The translations under genes and the position numbers were made by a program. A DNA stretch of 64,000 nucleotides from NCBI RefSeq assembly GCF_001683795.1, contig NZ_LIGX01000013.1, forward strand, positions 1 through 64,000, given 5' to 3'. The DNA comes from Neoakkermansia glycaniphila (GTDB taxonomy: Bacteria; Verrucomicrobiota; Verrucomicrobiia; Verrucomicrobiales; Akkermansiaceae). Under the pieces are notes generated by a model. That model made no database searches, had not been told where the DNA came from, and worked only from the letters and a program-made list of their open reading frames with translations. This document shows positions 35,810-45,810 of this stretch, one piece after another; the stretch's first letter is position 1; each line of letters opens with the position of its first letter.

Positions 35810-36019
35810 TAGAGCCACCCTGCGGATAGATCGTTTTTTCATGAAAAACCGTCCTGCGGCCGTACTCCGGCCGGGGATGCCAGTTGCGTTCGGCGGAGGG
35901 CTGTTCGGGGTGTTGTTGCCTCTGCCTGATGTTGCGATGGATGCCTTCCCCGTTTATCCGGCAGGAAGGCTGCGGCTGCTCCGGTTCTTGTGAAAATCTG
36001 ATTTTTGTCCGTTTTACCC

Positions 36020-36048
36020 TTGACCTGAACGGAGGCAGGGGGTAGGCT
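36020..36048 (+). promoter_or_regulatory. Promoter of sucCD
   Basis: TTGACC and TAGGCT boxes 17 bp apart, leader about 28 nt to ATG 36083. The rest of the 270-bp gap after the protease gene shows nothing recognisable. Confidence 0.55.
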
Positions 36049-36082
36049 AACCGGAGCTAAACTCAAAGCGAAAGCGCTACAA

Positions 36083-37264
36083 ATGAATATTCACGAATAT
36101 CAAGCCAAGCAGCTATTCAACCGTTTCGGCGTTGCGACGCCACAGGGATTGCCTGCCAGCACGCCGGAGGAAGCCGCCGAAGTAGCGGCATCCATGGATC
36201 TCAAGGAGTATGTCGTCAAGGCTCAGGTTCATGCAGGCGGTCGCGGCAAAGGTACATTCAAGAATGGCTTCAAGGGCGGCGTGCATCTCGTCAAAACTGT
36301 CGATGAGGTGAAGGACGTCGCTTCCAGGATGTTGGGAGAAGTGCTTGTGACCAAGCAGACGGGGGAAACCGGCAAGCTTGTGAGCAAGGTGATGATCGCC
36401 GAAGCGGTGGATCTCAAGCACGAATACTATTTCGCCATCCTTCAGGACCGCGCCCGCAAGTGCCCGGTGATTGTCGCCAGCACCAAGGGCGGCATGAATA
36501 TCGAAGAGGTCGCCGAGACCGATCCCGACGCGATTGTGAAGGAATACATCGATCCCGTGTTCGGACTTCTTCCCTTCCAGGCTCTCAAGATCGCCTGCGC
36601 CCTGAATCTCCGCGGCGCTCTTCTCCGCCAGGCCACGAAGTTCATTACGAACGTGTACAAGTTGTTCTCGTCGCTCGATTGTTCGCTGGTGGAAATCAAT
36701 CCGCTGGTGGTGACGACGGACGATCGCGTGATGGCTCTCGACGCCAAGTTCAATTTCGATGACAATGCCCTGTACCGCCATCCCGAGATCATGGAGATGC
36801 GCGATGTGACGGAAGAAGATCCCCGCGAAGTCGAAGCCAGCCAGTACAATCTGAACTATATCGGCCTCGACGGCAATATCGGCTGCCTCGTGAACGGCGC
36901 CGGCCTTGCCATGGCTACGATGGATATCATCAAGCACTACGGCGGAGCTCCCGCCAATTTCCTCGACGTAGGCGGCAGCGCCACGGAAGAGATGGTGACG
37001 AATGCCTTCCGCATCCTGACCAAGGACGAGCAGGTGAAGGCCATTCTCGTGAATATTTTCGGCGGCATCATGCGTTGCGATGTGATTGCGCTCGGCGTGG
37101 TGAACGCGGCCCGCACGATCGATATGCAGATTCCTCTCGTGGTTCGCCTCGAGGGTACGAATGTCGAACTGGGCAAGAAGATTCTTGCGGATAGCGGTGT
37201 GGCCATCATCTCGGCCGACAGTCTGGACGATGCGGCCCAAAAGGCCGTGGCGGCTACCAAGTAA
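36083..37264 (+). CDS. sucC: Succinate-CoA ligase (ADP-forming), beta subunit
   Basis: TCA-cycle and propionate/succinate pathway enzyme, 393 residues. It has the ATP-grasp N-terminus ([29 protein letters not shown]) and the C-terminal CoA-ligase part ([18 protein letters not shown]). Codon use is C-rich at third positions, unlike neighbouring + strand genes, as expected for high expression. sucD follows after 32 bp. Confidence 0.96.
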   Translation: MNIHEYQAKQLFNRFGVATPQGLPASTPEEAAEVAASMDLKEYVVKAQVHAGGRGKGTFKNGFKGGVHLVKTVDEVKDVASRMLGEVLVTKQTGETGKLVSKVMIAEAVDLKHEYYFAILQDRARKCPVIVASTKGGMNIEEVAETDPDAIVKEYIDPVFGLLPFQALKIACALNLRGALLRQATKFITNVYKLFSSLDCSLVEINPLVVTTDDRVMALDAKFNFDDNALYRHPEIMEMRDVTEEDPREVEASQYNLNYIGLDGNIGCLVNGAGLAMATMDIIKHYGGAPANFLDVGGSATEEMVTNAFRILTKDEQVKAILVNIFGGIMRCDVIALGVVNAARTIDMQIPLVVRLEGTNVELGKKILADSGVAIISADSLDDAAQKAVAATK

Positions 37265-37296
37265 TTGCCTATTGACCTTTTAACTCATTAACTGAA

Positions 37297-38184
37297 ATGT
37301 CCGTACTTGTTGATAAAAATACGCGTCTTCTCGTCCAGGGTATCACCGGTTCCGCCGGGGCTTCGCATGCCAAGGCATGCATGGATTACGGCACCAATGT
37401 TGTCGCCGGCGTTACGCCCGGCAAAGGTGGCCAGCTCTTTGAAGGCAAGGTACCGATTTTCGATTCGGTGCAGGATGCCCGCAAAGCGACGGGTTGCAAT
37501 GCCACGATGATTTTCGTGCCGCCGCCCTTTGCTGCGGATGCGATCATGGAAGCGGCAGACGCCGGGATCGAACTGATCATCTGCATCACGGAAGGGATTC
37601 CGATTCAGGATATGCAGAAGGCCAAGAAGTTCATCGAAGGCAGGAAATGCACGCTGATCGGCCCGAACTGCCCCGGCATCATTACCCCCGGCCAATGCAA
37701 GGCGGGGATCATGCCCGGCTATATTCACAAGCCCGGCCGCATCGGCATCGTGTCGCGCTCCGGCACGCTGACGTATGAAGCCGTCTGGCAGGTTTCCAAT
37801 CTCGGCCTCGGACAGTCGACGTCGATCGGCATCGGCGGCGACCCCGTGCACGGGATGACCCATCTCGATGCCGTGAAGTTGTTTGCCGAAGATCCCGATA
37901 CGGATGCCTTTATTCTGATCGGTGAAATCGGTGGTTCCGAAGAAGAGGAAGCCGCCGCCTGGATCAAGGACAATTGCAAGAAGCCCGTGGCCGCCTTTAT
38001 CGCCGGTGCTACGGCTCCTCCCGGCCGCCGCATGGGCCATGCAGGCGCCATTGTGGCAGGTGGCAAGGGCACAGCCGCCGCCAAGCAGGAAGCCCTGCGC
38101 GAAGCGGGTATTCTGGTAGCTCCGACGCCGGGCGAGATGGGCAAGACGCTCGTGGAAGCCATGAAGCAAAAGGGTCTGCTGTAA
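37297..38184 (+). CDS. sucD: Succinate-CoA ligase (ADP-forming), alpha subunit
   Basis: CoA-binding subunit, 295 residues. [12 protein letters not shown] at the N-terminus binds Co[11 protein letters not shown] is conserved, and the phosphorylated histidine lies in [14 protein letters not shown] near residue 247. With sucC it forms the heterodimer or heterotetramer that couples succinyl-CoA to ATP. A strong terminator follows. Confidence 0.96.
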   Translation: MSVLVDKNTRLLVQGITGSAGASHAKACMDYGTNVVAGVTPGKGGQLFEGKVPIFDSVQDARKATGCNATMIFVPPPFAADAIMEAADAGIELIICITEGIPIQDMQKAKKFIEGRKCTLIGPNCPGIITPGQCKAGIMPGYIHKPGRIGIVSRSGTLTYEAVWQVSNLGLGQSTSIGIGGDPVHGMTHLDAVKLFAEDPDTDAFILIGEIGGSEEEEAAAWIKDNCKKPVAAFIAGATAPPGRRMGHAGAIVAGGKGTAAAKQEALREAGILVAPTPGEMGKTLVEAMKQKGLL

Positions 38185-38208
38185 ACGCACCCGTTGCACA
38201 CGATATTG

Positions 38209-38246
38209 AAAGCCCGCGGCCTTCCGAAGGTCGCGGGCTTTTCTTT
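38209..38246 (+). terminator. Terminator of sucCD
   Basis: Fourteen-bp stem with a single G-U pair (AGCCCGCGGCCTTC at 38211-38224 and its partner 38227-38240), then TTCTTTTC. Confidence 0.75.
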
Positions 38247-38270
38247 TCAGGAAGTAGAGAGGGGAGAAAA

Positions 38271-39284
38271 TTAGCGCCAGAATTGTTTGGCTTCCTGCCG
38301 GGTGATGCCGCTCATGTTGACGTAGCGCGTGCGCAGAAGATCGGCGGAGCGGTGCCCCATTTCCATCTGGAGCAAGGGGTAGTTGCGGAAGTATTTGGCG
38401 TGATAGCTGGCGAAGGTGTGGCGCAGGCAGTCCTGCTGCCATGTTTTGTCGAAGCCGGCGGCTTTGCGCAGCCGTTGCCAGCGGCGGCTCCAGTTGGGCG
38501 GGCAGATGGCTTTGTTGTGGTCGGTTGCGGGCCTGTACCGGCACAGCCAGCGTTCCAGGACGGGCGGGATGTGGACGTGGCGTGCACCGCCCGTTTTGGT
38601 ATGCTGCGGGCGCAAGGCGATGATTTTCTCTTCGAAGTCGATGTCGTTCCATGTGAGCCTGGTGACTTCGTGAGGGCGGATGCCCGCATAGAGCATGAGT
38701 GCGACGGCAGGGGCGCAGGCGCGGTTGTGGTGGCGGCGGATCTGGCTCTGGAGCCGTTTGATCTCTTCCGGCATGAGTGCGCGGATTTCGGTTTCATGCA
38801 GCGAGGGCGCGTCGGTGCGGCCGACCGGGTTTTCATCGCACCAGCCTCTTTTCTTGCTGATGGTGAAGATGCCGTGCAGGATGGTGCGGGCTTTGTATTT
38901 TTGCCGGGTCGAGTCGAAGACGGTGTCGAAGATTTCCTGACAATCTGCGGTGGTGATGGTACGTACGAGGCGGTCTCCCAGTCCCGGTATTTCCTTCATG
39001 AGCCGCGTGGCGATCTGCCGGATTTCGGCAACGGTGCGCGGGCGGCGGTGTGCTTTGCTTTTCAGGGTGGCTTCGACGGCTTCCCGGAAGGTGACGGTTC
39101 TTTCTTCCTGCCGCATGGCGTCGGCGGCAAGGCGGATGGCTCTCCGGCAATGGGAGATGGGTTGATCGTCGCTTTCGGGACATTCTTCCATCAATTCCCG
39201 TACGATGCGTGCGGCATCGATGAGGGAAATTCCTATGGGAGCAAGTATCGATTGGGCAAGTATATGGTCTTTCGTTTTTTGCAT
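38271..39284 (-). CDS. Tyrosine recombinase/integrase (solitary)
   Basis: A 337-residue site-specific recombinase. The N-terminal half is a core-binding domain. The catalytic domain has Arg203 (AGIRPHEVTRL), Lys230 (HTKTGGARHV), Arg288 with His289 (CLRHTFASYH), His311 (MGHRS) and nucleophile Tyr321. The first His of the H-x-x-R box is Asp here, as in some verrucomicrobial relatives. No excisionase, attachment sites or cargo genes are visible, so it may be a leftover of an element or act on a distant site. ATG 39284 is used; the longer frame lacks a domain reason. Confidence 0.8.
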   Translation of the reverse strand: MQKTKDHILAQSILAPIGISLIDAARIVRELMEECPESDDQPISHCRRAIRLAADAMRQEERTVTFREAVEATLKSKAHRRPRTVAEIRQIATRLMKEIPGLGDRLVRTITTADCQEIFDTVFDSTRQKYKARTILHGIFTISKKRGWCDENPVGRTDAPSLHETEIRALMPEEIKRLQSQIRRHHNRACAPAVALMLYAGIRPHEVTRLTWNDIDFEEKIIALRPQHTKTGGARHVHIPPVLERWLCRYRPATDHNKAICPPNWSRRWQRLRKAAGFDKTWQQDCLRHTFASYHAKYFRNYPLLQMEMGHRSADLLRTRYVNMSGITRQEAKQFWR

Positions 39285-39309
39285 AGTGGTTGTATTAAGC
39301 GTGAGTGCA

Positions 39310-39321
39310 TGCTTGCAAGCA
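39310..39321. promoter_or_regulatory. 12-bp palindrome upstream of the recombinase gene
   Basis: TGCTTGCAAGCA is its own reverse complement and lies 25 bp upstream of the ATG. It could be a binding site for the recombinase or a regulator; there is no other evidence. Confidence 0.25.
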
Positions 39322-39427
39322 CGCCTTATCATACATCATCTATGCTCTGATGGGTAAATTTATAGATTACCGCCTGTGCAAGTTTTCTGCTGAGGAATAG
39401 GGCAAGAATGACTTGTCTATGTTGATG

Positions 39428-40912
39428 TTATTGCCCTGAAGGCCGGGAAACGTCTACTTTCCACTTCCTGGAAAGTAGATTGATGTGCATTTTTGCCTTT
39501 TTTTCAAAATGAGGCCAGGAGCGAACGTTCATGGGCGACCATGCCGCTTCGCTCAAGGCGAAGGCCCTCGGATAGCTCATGAAGAGGGCACGGGAAAGGG
39601 TGTCGATTTGTTCTCCCCACAGGGTGCCTTCCACACCGAGTATGTGCGCTTGCGCTTCCGGAGACAGTCCGTTTCCCGGATCGAAGGAATATGTTTTTTC
39701 AAGGGGTACGATAGGGAGAATGTTGGAAAATTTATTGTCGGGGCAGTCGTTTTTCTGCTGAGGGTAGTCGAGGGAGACGTATTCGGCCGGAGCGCAGATG
39801 ACCAGAAGTTTTTTCGCTTCGGCCTGCTTCAGTGTACCGGTCGCATTGTTGCTGTCCGCCGTATAGACGATGGAGCCTTCCGCATAGCTGTCGTCCAGGG
39901 AGGGATTATACCAGCGTAATGGTTTTTTGCCGTGTTGCGCGAGTAAGGTGACCATGCGTTCCGTGACGTGGCGAAGCTGGTCGTTCGGAGCCGCCAATTC
40001 GTATTTTTTTCTGTATTGGACGCAGTTGGGGCAGGTGTTCCAGTTTTCGAGAGGTATTTCTTCTCCTCCGATGTGGATATAGGGGGACGGGAAGAGTTGT
40101 TTCGATTCGTTGAAGAGGGCGTCGTAGAAGCGAAAGACGTCTTCGTTGCTGGGGCAGAGCAGATCTTTGCTTTTGCCGGGGATGGTGCGTACCTCAATGT
40201 TGTCGCCAGGGTAGCAGACCATTTCGGGATAGGCGGCGGCAAGAGCCTGTACATGGGCGGGCAGGGAGAATTCCGGGATGAGTTCGATGCGGTGCTTGGC
40301 GGCGAAGTCGACGAGGCGTTTCATATCCTCTCTCGTGTAGAAGCCGCCGTGAGGTTTGCCGTCGCCAGCGGTTTCGCTGCGTTTGGAGGCGATTCCCTGC
40401 AATCTGTCGTAGCTGGGTACGGGGAAGCGCCAGCCCTGATCGTCCGTGAGGTGTAGATGGAGTTTGTTGTATTTGTAGTAGGACATGAGTTCGATGTATT
40501 TCTCGATGTCCTCGACGCTCCAGTGATACCGGGCAGGGTCGATCATCAGTCCCCGCCATGCGTATCTCGGTTTGTCCTTGATGGTGCAGGCTGGGATGGG
40601 CTGGCCTTCGTATTTGGCCAGGTCGATGAGTTGCTGAAGGGTTTGGCGGGCGTAGTGTTCGCCGTCGGCATCTTCGGCTGTGATGGTGGTTCTGCCGGGT
40701 GCGATTTCAAGAATGTAGCTCGCCGCTCCCATGCCGGTGGGTTGGGTCATGACGACGATTTCTCCGGGCAGGGTGTCCTGTTGCCCTGCGAGATCGATGG
40801 TTTGCCCCGTGCTCGTGTATTCCAGCGGTTCCGGTATGATGTTCGTTTGCTGGGCTTGGGCATGCAGGGTATACAGCGCGATGGCGAGTATTGTCCCTAT
40901 CGTTCGTATCAT
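39428..40912 (-). CDS. Secreted GH20 beta-N-acetylhexosaminidase with altered catalytic pair
   Basis: A 494-residue glycosidase with a signal peptide (MIRTIGTILAIALYTLHAQA). A GH20b-type N-terminal domain (about 25-115) is followed by the TIM barrel: RGLMIDPARYHW, LHLHLTDDQGWR and ILGVEGTLWGEQ are conserved. The catalytic Asp-Glu pair normally found in HxGGDE reads HIGGEE here (Glu284-Glu285), and the usual DxPGH motif reads SLPAH. The general acid Glu is kept, but the residue that orients the acetamido group is Glu rather than Asp. It may have reduced or changed specificity. ATG 40912 starts the signal peptide; the longer frame is ignored. Confidence 0.82.
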   Translation of the reverse strand: MIRTIGTILAIALYTLHAQAQQTNIIPEPLEYTSTGQTIDLAGQQDTLPGEIVVMTQPTGMGAASYILEIAPGRTTITAEDADGEHYARQTLQQLIDLAKYEGQPIPACTIKDKPRYAWRGLMIDPARYHWSVEDIEKYIELMSYYKYNKLHLHLTDDQGWRFPVPSYDRLQGIASKRSETAGDGKPHGGFYTREDMKRLVDFAAKHRIELIPEFSLPAHVQALAAAYPEMVCYPGDNIEVRTIPGKSKDLLCPSNEDVFRFYDALFNESKQLFPSPYIHIGGEEIPLENWNTCPNCVQYRKKYELAAPNDQLRHVTERMVTLLAQHGKKPLRWYNPSLDDSYAEGSIVYTADSNNATGTLKQAEAKKLLVICAPAEYVSLDYPQQKNDCPDNKFSNILPIVPLEKTYSFDPGNGLSPEAQAHILGVEGTLWGEQIDTLSRALFMSYPRAFALSEAAWSPMNVRSWPHFEKKAKMHINLLSRKWKVDVSRPSGQ

Positions 40913-40954
40913 ATGTACAGTACGATCCGCCCGTATGTGTCCTATCATCTTTTC

Positions 40955-40983
40955 TTGACTTTTTACGGCTGCAGTTTTAGCAT
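40955..40983 (+). promoter_or_regulatory. Promoter of the GT8 gene
   Basis: TTGACT and TAGCAT 17 bp apart; leader about 11 nt to ATG 41001. Confidence 0.5.
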
Positions 40984-41000
40984 TTTCAGAGATTTCAGAC

Positions 41001-42050
41001 ATGAGTGTTCCGCCTGTACCCCAGCACCCGGCCGTCGCCTTTTCGGCCGATGCCCATTTTTCCGTTCCTTTGGGGATTGCAGTGCTTTCCCTGTTGGAGT
41101 CTGCACATCCGGATACGATTTACGATGTGTATATTCTGGATGGAGGTGTGACGGATCGCGTGAGGCGGGGGATCGAGGATTTGAAGCAGAGGTTCGAGTT
41201 CCGGGTGACGTGGCTTGACGTGCGGAGCGAGTTGCTCGATTTGCCTGCCGGCGGGCGTTTTACGGCGGCGACGTATTACCGTTTTCTGCTTCCCGATCTG
41301 CTGCCGAACGAGGTGAAGCGCGTGCTGTATCTGGATGCCGATGTGCTGGTGTGCGATGATTTGACTGAGCTTTTTGCCATGGATTTGGAAGGATGCCCGC
41401 TTGCGGCGCCCGTTTGGCAGCTGGTGGGGCGCTACCGGGATACATTCGAACCTCTGATGCAGTCTTTTCACGAGCGGCTCGAAGTGCCCCGCGACGGCCT
41501 GCCCTATCATTTTGCGCAGATGCTGATGGATCTGGACGCGATGCGCCGCGAGGGGTGGCACCGGAAGCTGGTCGATTGCGCCCGGACGGCCGATCCGGCT
41601 GTTTTGGCCTGGGCCGATCAGGATGTGATGAATAAGGTGCTGCGCGGCAGGATGAAAGTGATGCCGTACCGCTATGTGGCGATTCCCCTGTTCGCCGAGG
41701 ATGCGGAGCAGGGAGAGGCCGCGTGTGTGCCGCCTTTCGTGTACAGTGCGGAGGAGCTGCGGGAGGCGTATTGGAATCCGGCGATTGTGCATTATGCTGC
41801 GACGAAGCCGAACATTCTCAAGGGGAGCCTTGACCGGTACGACGAGATGTTTTTTGCGGCTTGGAGGCGTTCGCCCTGGGCAGGATGCGTGCCCTATGTG
41901 CCTGTGCGCATGATGGAGCTTGGAAGGCGGCATCCCTTGCTTGCCCGGGCGCTGATGTGCATTCCCCGGCTGTTTGTCCGCTGCCCCCGCATTCTGCGCG
42001 GTTACGGTGCGCTGCTGCAGGCTCTGGCTCCCGGCAGCCGAAAGGATTGA
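41001..42050 (+). CDS. Family 8 glycosyltransferase (LgtC-like)
   Basis: A 349-residue cytoplasmic glycosyltransferase. It has the GT8 motifs ATYYRFLLPDLLP, YLDADVLV (the DxD metal site), ADQDVMNKVL and IVHYAATKPN (the HY-KPW-like motif). Members add galactose or glucose to lipopolysaccharide core sugars or to glycogenin-like acceptors. The C-terminal 40 residues are basic and amphipathic, a likely membrane-association tail. It is divergent from the GH20 gene. Confidence 0.85.
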   Translation: MSVPPVPQHPAVAFSADAHFSVPLGIAVLSLLESAHPDTIYDVYILDGGVTDRVRRGIEDLKQRFEFRVTWLDVRSELLDLPAGGRFTAATYYRFLLPDLLPNEVKRVLYLDADVLVCDDLTELFAMDLEGCPLAAPVWQLVGRYRDTFEPLMQSFHERLEVPRDGLPYHFAQMLMDLDAMRREGWHRKLVDCARTADPAVLAWADQDVMNKVLRGRMKVMPYRYVAIPLFAEDAEQGEAACVPPFVYSAEELREAYWNPAIVHYAATKPNILKGSLDRYDEMFFAAWRRSPWAGCVPYVPVRMMELGRRHPLLARALMCIPRLFVRCPRILRGYGALLQALAPGSRKD

Positions 42051-42087
42051 GCTGCTTGGTTTTCTTTCCGTTTGTCCCGCAGGTGGA

Positions 42088-42124
42088 ATAAAAAACAACC
42101 GCAAGGCGGATACCCTGCGGTTGT
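42088..42124 (-). terminator. Terminator of rpsO
   Basis: Minus-strand stem with one bulge (ACAACCGCA and complement) followed by a run of T. Confidence 0.6.
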
Positions 42125-42153
42125 ATGGTAAACGAGTCTTCGAACGATAGGTT

Positions 42154-42405
42154 TTATCGACGAAGGCCAAGGCGTTGCAGAAGGCTCTTGTACAGAGCTT
42201 CGTCTTCGCGCTTGAGATAATCAAGGAGCTTGCGGCGGCGAGCCACCATCTGAAGCAGGCCGCGGCGGGAAGCAAAGTCATGCTTGTTTTCGCCGAGGTG
42301 GGCAGTCAAATGAAGGATGCGTTTGGTGAGAATGGCGATCTGGTAGCTGGAGCTGCCAGTGTCGTTCGCGTGCATCTTGAAGTCCTGGAGATTGATTTCG
42401 CTCAT
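42154..42405 (-). CDS. rpsO: 30S ribosomal protein S15
   Basis: An 83-residue primary rRNA-binding protein of the small subunit. [43 protein letters not shown] (read in parts) and the C-terminal [24 protein letters not shown] region are typical. It is slightly shorter than the usual 88-89 residues at the N-terminus. It is a single-gene unit with its own terminator. Confidence 0.95.
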   Translation of the reverse strand: MSEINLQDFKMHANDTGSSSYQIAILTKRILHLTAHLGENKHDFASRRGLLQMVARRRKLLDYLKREDEALYKSLLQRLGLRR

Positions 42406-42526
42406 ATCTTGTTATTCTTGTGTTTGGGTTAATTTTCGTGGCTGCGGCAATCGACCCGACAAGGTGGGGTGATGGTAGCAGGTTCTACGGGCATTTCAAG
42501 ACAAATTCTTGCCTTGTGTCCGGAAT

Positions 42527-43402
<876 letters not shown>

Positions 43403-44134
43403 GATGGTGTGGTGGTGAGAGGTGCGAAATCGGGGGCTCCGGCGCTCAGGAGGAGGTCGAGTCGTCGGCAGTATTCGTCGATTTGCTCGGGGGTGAGGTC
43501 GGGCGGAACGTGCAGGGGAGATTTCCAATACATGACGACCTTCGCGAACGGTACGGGGATCGCGAAGCGGTCCCATGTTCGGTTGATGCGCCAGTACGAG
43601 CTGTAATCAATGCAGACGGGCGAGATGGGGACTCCCGTCATGGAGGCGAGTTTGATGACGCCTTGATGCGAGCGGTAGCAGGGGCCTTTGGGGCCGTCCG
43701 GCGTGATGCAAAGATTGCCGCCGTTGCGAAGATATTTCCGCATTTCGATGAATGCAGTGGCACCCCGACGCCCGCTGGAGCCGCGGATAGCACTGATTCC
43801 GTATCTGTTGGCGACGGTTTCGAGGAGGGCTCCGTCTTTGCTGGCGCTGGTCAGGACGCACATCGGGCGCTTGATGCGAAGCTTCCGGTAGATGTAGCAG
43901 GGGATGAGGGTCCGGTTATGCCAGAGTGCGACGATGCAGGGGGTTTCGTCTCCGAGGGTGTCGGACGGGTTTTCCCTGCATGTCCGCACCCGCAATGTCG
44001 CACAAAGAGTCTGGATGGCGGCCCATAACAGGTTGCCGGCACAGCGCGTCCACCATTTCGAACGTTTTTCCGTGCTGGGATTGTATTTGGTTTCTCCTGA
44101 CGCCATGATGCGGATATCGGCGAACTTGGGATGC

Positions 44135-45796
44135 TCAGTTGCTGTTCAGTGTGTTCTGAAATTGATCCAAGGCCGTGTTGCCGGGTTGCCCCGGATCAAG
44201 CAGCGAGGGGAAGGAGGTAGAGGGTGCGACGGGTATGTTGCCGTTGCTGTCTACAGGGCTTTTTACCGGGGTCGGGGCGATAGGCGCTTCGTTCGTTTCG
44301 CGCATTTTTCTCAATTCGACGGCCTTTGCTTCCAGCTCGTCGGCATTGTCGCCGGGTGCATCGACCGTGCCTTTCAAGGTGATGTTCAGCCACGATGTCC
44401 TATGGTCGTCATCGAAGATGGGGTCAGGGATCTGGTCGGTGTATTTTTGGGAGGTGATGCGCGTGGGTACGCCGAGGGAGAGGTTGCCTCCCAGTGTGTT
44501 GTCGGCACCGATGACAATGGAGCCTTTGGCTTCGAATACGGTGAATTCGTTCAGGTTTGCGAGGTCGATTTTCAGGCCTCCATCGGGCTGGTGCGCGAGG
44601 GTGATGTTGCCGCGAGAGAAGACCGGGGCGATGTATTTGTCCACTTTGTCCTTGGGCAGGCTGTTGATGAGGTAGGCAAATGCCGGCAGTTTGGAGATGC
44701 GGATGTTTTGCAGGGTGAGTTCGCCGTTGATTTCCGGCTGTTGGAGGCTGCCGTACGGCAGTTTGAATTGTGCCTTGACGTTGTTTTTGTTGGCGGAGAC
44801 GGGGTCTTTGCGTGTCTGCGCATCCAGAAAGCCCGATATGTTCTTGTTGGTCAGGAGGGAAAGGGCGATGCCGGAGGATTCGATGTTCAAGTCGCCTTGC
44901 GGAGAGGTTCCTTCCATGGCATTGCCGGAGAGGTCGATCGTGGCGTTCAGTCCGATGTCGCCGGAGATGCTGATGTGCGAGAGTCCCGTCTGGGAGACCT
45001 GTACGGAGCCTTTCAGTGCGGTGATGGGCGTTTTCCAGCCGCGCAGAAGGAGTTCGCTGGGGAGTTCGCTGTTCTGGCCGATGTAGAGGGTGTGGTTGCC
45101 CGATGCGGTTTCGTACATGTAGGCGCTCGTTTTGATGGTGAAGGGAGCATTGTTGCCAGAGAATCCGACGATGAATTCTTTGCATGATACGCGGTTGAAT
45201 TCCCACATCCGTTCGCCCGAGAAGCGGGGGATGCGAATGGTTGCTGCATTGTCGCGCAGGGTTATTTTGGCGTAGTCGACCGTCAGGATGTCGCCAGCCA
45301 GTACGCCGTTGATGTAGCTGCGGAGCCCGATGCCGCCGCGGATGCCGCGCAGTTCCACTTTTTCGATGTTGCTGTTTTCGGGGAAAGTGGCCGTGAGCGA
45401 GGTGATGCGCAATTGGAAGTTTTCGATGCTCAGTCCTTCGATTTTGACGTCTGCTCCCCACGCTTGCGAGAGTTCGGTTTGTTTGGCGGTAGCATAGGAG
45501 GGTGAGCTCATGCTTGATGCCCTTACCATGAAGAAGAGGAAGCAGGCGGCGAGGAGGATGATGAAGGAGAGGACGGAGAGGATGCTGAATTTTTTCAGGT
45601 TCCTGCGTTTTTTGTGTTGCTGTTCTTCCGCCGTCATGGCGACGCGCCGTTTTTTGGTGACGCGAATAACTTTCTGTCCGTTTTGATCGATGACGACTTC
45701 CCGGGATTTTTCGACACCGGGCTTGTTTTCCTGCAATTGGCGAATAATGGATGAGGACTGCGTGTTCGCATCCTCGCTGTTGGGAGACTGGCTCAT
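44135..45796 (-). CDS. AsmA-like membrane protein of unknown function
   Basis: A 553-residue protein: a cytoplasmic basic segment (1-68), one transmembrane helix (about 70-93) and a long periplasmic beta-rich region. The order of strands around LTVDYAKITLRDNAA, GNNAPF, LKGSVQVSQTGLSHIS and GNLSLGVPTRI resembles AsmA/DUF748-type proteins that bridge or serve the envelope. The last 70 residues are Pro/Asn-rich and disordered. It begins 14 bp after the secretin gene, so the two are probably one transcript and may work together. I cannot name it more precisely. Confidence 0.6.
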   Translation of the reverse strand: MSQSPNSEDANTQSSSIIRQLQENKPGVEKSREVVIDQNGQKVIRVTKKRRVAMTAEEQQHKKRRNLKKFSILSVLSFIILLAACFLFFMVRASSMSSPSYATAKQTELSQAWGADVKIEGLSIENFQLRITSLTATFPENSNIEKVELRGIRGGIGLRSYINGVLAGDILTVDYAKITLRDNAATIRIPRFSGERMWEFNRVSCKEFIVGFSGNNAPFTIKTSAYMYETASGNHTLYIGQNSELPSELLLRGWKTPITALKGSVQVSQTGLSHISISGDIGLNATIDLSGNAMEGTSPQGDLNIESSGIALSLLTNKNISGFLDAQTRKDPVSANKNNVKAQFKLPYGSLQQPEINGELTLQNIRISKLPAFAYLINSLPKDKVDKYIAPVFSRGNITLAHQPDGGLKIDLANLNEFTVFEAKGSIVIGADNTLGGNLSLGVPTRITSQKYTDQIPDPIFDDDHRTSWLNITLKGTVDAPGDNADELEAKAVELRKMRETNEAPIAPTPVKSPVDSNGNIPVAPSTSFPSLLDPGQPGNTALDQFQNTLNSN

Positions 45797-45810
45797 GATA
45801 GCGTGAACAA

